Below, piece after piece: positions 36,801 to 37,763 of a stretch of DNA of 37,763 nt; the first letter of the stretch is position 1, and each line of letters starts with the position of its first letter. The notes under the pieces are model-generated. The model did no database searches. It was not told the origin of the DNA and saw only the letters and a program-made list of their open reading frames with translations. The position numbers were made by a program, and so were the translations under genes. Source of the DNA: Schlesneria paludicola DSM 18645 (GTDB lineage: Bacteria > Planctomycetota > Planctomycetia > Planctomycetales > Planctomycetaceae); contig CAMCMU010000047.1 in the NCBI GenBank assembly GCA_945876035.1, positions 1 to 37,763 on the forward strand, in the 5' to 3' direction.

Positions 36801-37763
36801 CGTCAAACCTCGGACGCCGATGCCACCACGGCCTCAGCCTGCCTGCGCGCCAGCGATACCGCTTGCTGACGGTCACGAACCGAGTCTCAACCCACTTTCC
36901 AACGCAGCTTTGAAGGGCGACCTTGCGTTTCCGCCCAGAGCTTCCATCGAATTCAAACCCGCCGAGGTTTCAACGATTAAGATCGATCATTCGGACGTGG
37001 ATCCCCCGAGCGATTCTGCTGTTACACAAGTCTCCTTACCTCCAACACAGAGCGAGACACCCGTGGTTGATTCGACGCCCGATTATGGACACGATTCACG
37101 AACCGTAATTCAGGACAACCTGCGCGCCTTGCAGCGAATGCAGGAAGAAACGGCCAAGCTGCACCAGCGGTTTCTCGAGGGACAGGAAGCGGCACTGAAA
37201 ACGTTTGAGATGTTGGCTAGTCGGCATCTCCAATTGGTGCAGGTCTCCGGCTTGGAGCATCCAGTCAGCGTCGGCAACCAGACGAACGGACCGCTCGAAC
37301 GTCGCTCAGAGTCACTGAATCCTCACGCGGATTTGGCAAATGAGATGCCACATTCCCAAGGCGTTCCGCAGAACACCATTGGTCTGGCTCCCACCCTCAT
37401 GAATGAAAAGTCGGCCGCGGCGACCGCGGCAGTCGTCCCCGCATCCTACAATCCCGCGCCTTCGATGCCACAACTCAGTTCCGCTCCGAAGCCGATTGCG
37501 AAAACTTCCGCACTTGCGTCGATTTTGCTTTCTGTCGTCTCCGAAAAAACGGGCTATCCTGTTGATATGCTCAATTTGCAAATGAGTCTGGACCACGACC
37601 TGGGAATTGAGTCGATCAAACGCGTTGAAATCTTGTCCGCGTTGCAGGATCGTGTTCCGAATCTTCCGGAATTTCGGCCAGACGAGTTAGGTGCCTTGCA
37701 GACGTTACAAGATGTGGTTGGATTGGCGGAAAAGCGGACCGTAGAGCCTCGGGTCAGGATCGA
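33883..37763 (+). CDS. pfaA: PfaA-like type I synthase (KS-AT-ACP...), continues past the window
   Basis: The first 1,293 codons of a modular fatty acid/polyketide synthase; the frame is open to the window edge. Ketosynthase: VDAACASSLSAIH with Cys225, EAHGTGT with His360, GHTKAAAG with His400. Acyltransferase: FPGQGSQYVGM, GHSYGELTAL with Ser713, AFHSPL with His817. Then comes a Pro/Ser-rich linker, a helix LRALQRMQEETAKLHQRFLEGQEA (about 1080-1105) and a second linker. Next is an acyl-carrier domain with the phosphopantetheine Ser in DLGIESIKRVEIL (Ser1244). PfaA proteins usually go on to several ACPs and a ketoreductase, which would lie beyond the window. I chose the ATG at 33883; other ATGs follow at 33904 and 33910. 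Assignment to PUFA rather than another secondary lipid is not decided by this part. Confidence 0.88.
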   Translation, partial: MSQETDGMTMTNHENSLPIQKKQPPLAVVGLSALFPKAASIHEFWSNIRNGVDSITEVPETHWSPDEYFDGNQKTPDMTYARRGGFLSPVSFDPMEFGISPSNLEAIDTAQLLGLVAAKRALEHAGYGSNREFDRSRIGCILGVTGTLEMVIPLGARLGHPKWRKALKDAGVAADVAEDVVQRISQSYVPWQENSFPGLLGNVVAGRIANRLNLHGTNCVVDAACASSLSAIHLAALELWTGRSDMVVTGGIDTFNDIFMFMCFSKTPALSPTGDAKPFSEDADGTILGEGVGMLVLKRLVDAERDNDKILAVIKGIGTSSDGAGSAVYAPRADGQIRCLQDAYQVADVAPETIELIEAHGTGTKVGDATEIAGLMHVYKSTKRRGTWCALGSVKSQIGHTKAAAGAAGVLKAILALRHRVLPPTIKVNQPPAALSGSDSPFYVNTEARPWLKSEHHPRRAAVSAFGFGGSNFHCVLEESPQVFADPDWDGDVQVLAFSAMHLKELVEQIRLLPWSEFAVPEHTSTAENALPWSAWAALRNMAHRSRTTYQVEHQHRLLFVVERERANVEAAVAGALTLLERYPDRSSWSTPDGVYYGRGPQDGRLGVLFPGQGSQYVGMLRELACRFPVMQDVLAEANDVYSSAFNPQENSANRLTDYVYPQSAWSAEARLQRDNQLRATQIAQPAIGAISLGSLAILSQFGVCPSAAAGHSYGELTALCASRRIQPEALYRLSMLRGQLMAAAQEEVGGMLAVGAPLTQVEALIKELAVDLVVANYNSPNQVVLSGRLPEIERVTALLATRNMRGRKLQVAAAFHSPLVASASRAFRPELDHIDFAPSEMPVYANTTATEYPSDPVAARDLLACQLAKPVNFVREIEQMYSDGVRTFLEVGPSGVLSGLVNSILSGRPYRAIAIDSSHGRRSGVFDLAQALAQLSASGYSLHWSLWDPQRDDEQNTEGHNRLKIPICGANYVKPRTPMPPRPQPACAPAIPLADGHEPSLNPLSNAALKGDLAFPPRASIEFKPAEVSTIKIDHSDVDPPSDSAVTQVSLPPTQSETPVVDSTPDYGHDSRTVIQDNLRALQRMQEETAKLHQRFLEGQEAALKTFEMLASRHLQLVQVSGLEHPVSVGNQTNGPLERRSESLNPHADLANEMPHSQGVPQNTIGLAPTLMNEKSAAATAAVVPASYNPAPSMPQLSSAPKPIAKTSALASILLSVVSEKTGYPVDMLNLQMSLDHDLGIESIKRVEILSALQDRVPNLPEFRPDELGALQTLQDVVGLAEKRTVEPRVRI

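Overview
The window reads as chromosomal DNA of a planctomycete (phylum Planctomycetota). This is inferred from the mix of genes. There is a very long fused CcsB-CcsA cytochrome c biogenesis protein, and an exported protein with the C-x4-CH motif common in that phylum. There are also a planctomycete-style membrane glycosyltransferase, a DUF455 ferritin-like protein, a divergent HU protein and a PfaD plus PfaA-like lipid/polyketide synthase pair. I did not run any search, so family names rest on motifs and overall sequence pattern.

Layout. 1-1290 is a mobile-element scar: the 3' part of an IS3-type transposase cut by the window edge, a short inverted-repeat element, and an IS91-type zinc-finger remnant. 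1465-2607 is an acyltransferase-3 membrane enzyme. 2850-4661 (minus) is acetolactate synthase large subunit without a neighbouring small subunit. 5330-10688 (minus) holds an exported C-x4-CH protein and the CcsBA fusion, both pointing to cytochrome c biology at the cell envelope. 11072-12133 (minus) is a lipoprotein of duplicated domains, divergent from a sodium:solute symporter (12429-14051).

14280-16607 (minus) is a decayed three-gene cassette: leucine-rich-repeat protein, DnaQ-like exonuclease, J-domain protein. All three are broken by frameshifts or stops. 17536-18491 carries HU, CsrA and tRNA-Glu(UUC). 19293-21719 is a large membrane glycosyltransferase, followed by a planctomycete-type hypothetical and ScpB (23249-23977, with a good terminator). 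24016-27893 (minus) is a DUF455 protein and a membrane-bound sigma-54 activator in tight operon order; repeated GCGCCGAAA boxes sit upstream. 29154-30254 (minus) is an exported HSL-type esterase and 31302-31769 (minus) a YhcH-family protein. From 32235 to the window end runs pfaD and then the first 1,293 codons of a KS-AT-ACP megasynthase, probably the start of a secondary-lipid or polyketide cluster.

The strongest unexplained signal is short tandem duplication, found at six places with periods of 17-23 bp. One array repeats the Shine-Dalgarno plus GTG start of a gene four times (6519-6610). Another repeats the stop-codon end of a gene (31243-31319). The other four lie in intergenic DNA or inside a coding region. 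Several long stretches (4662-5195, 16608-17535, 18492-19292, 27894-29153, 30255-31301) hold no gene I can support.
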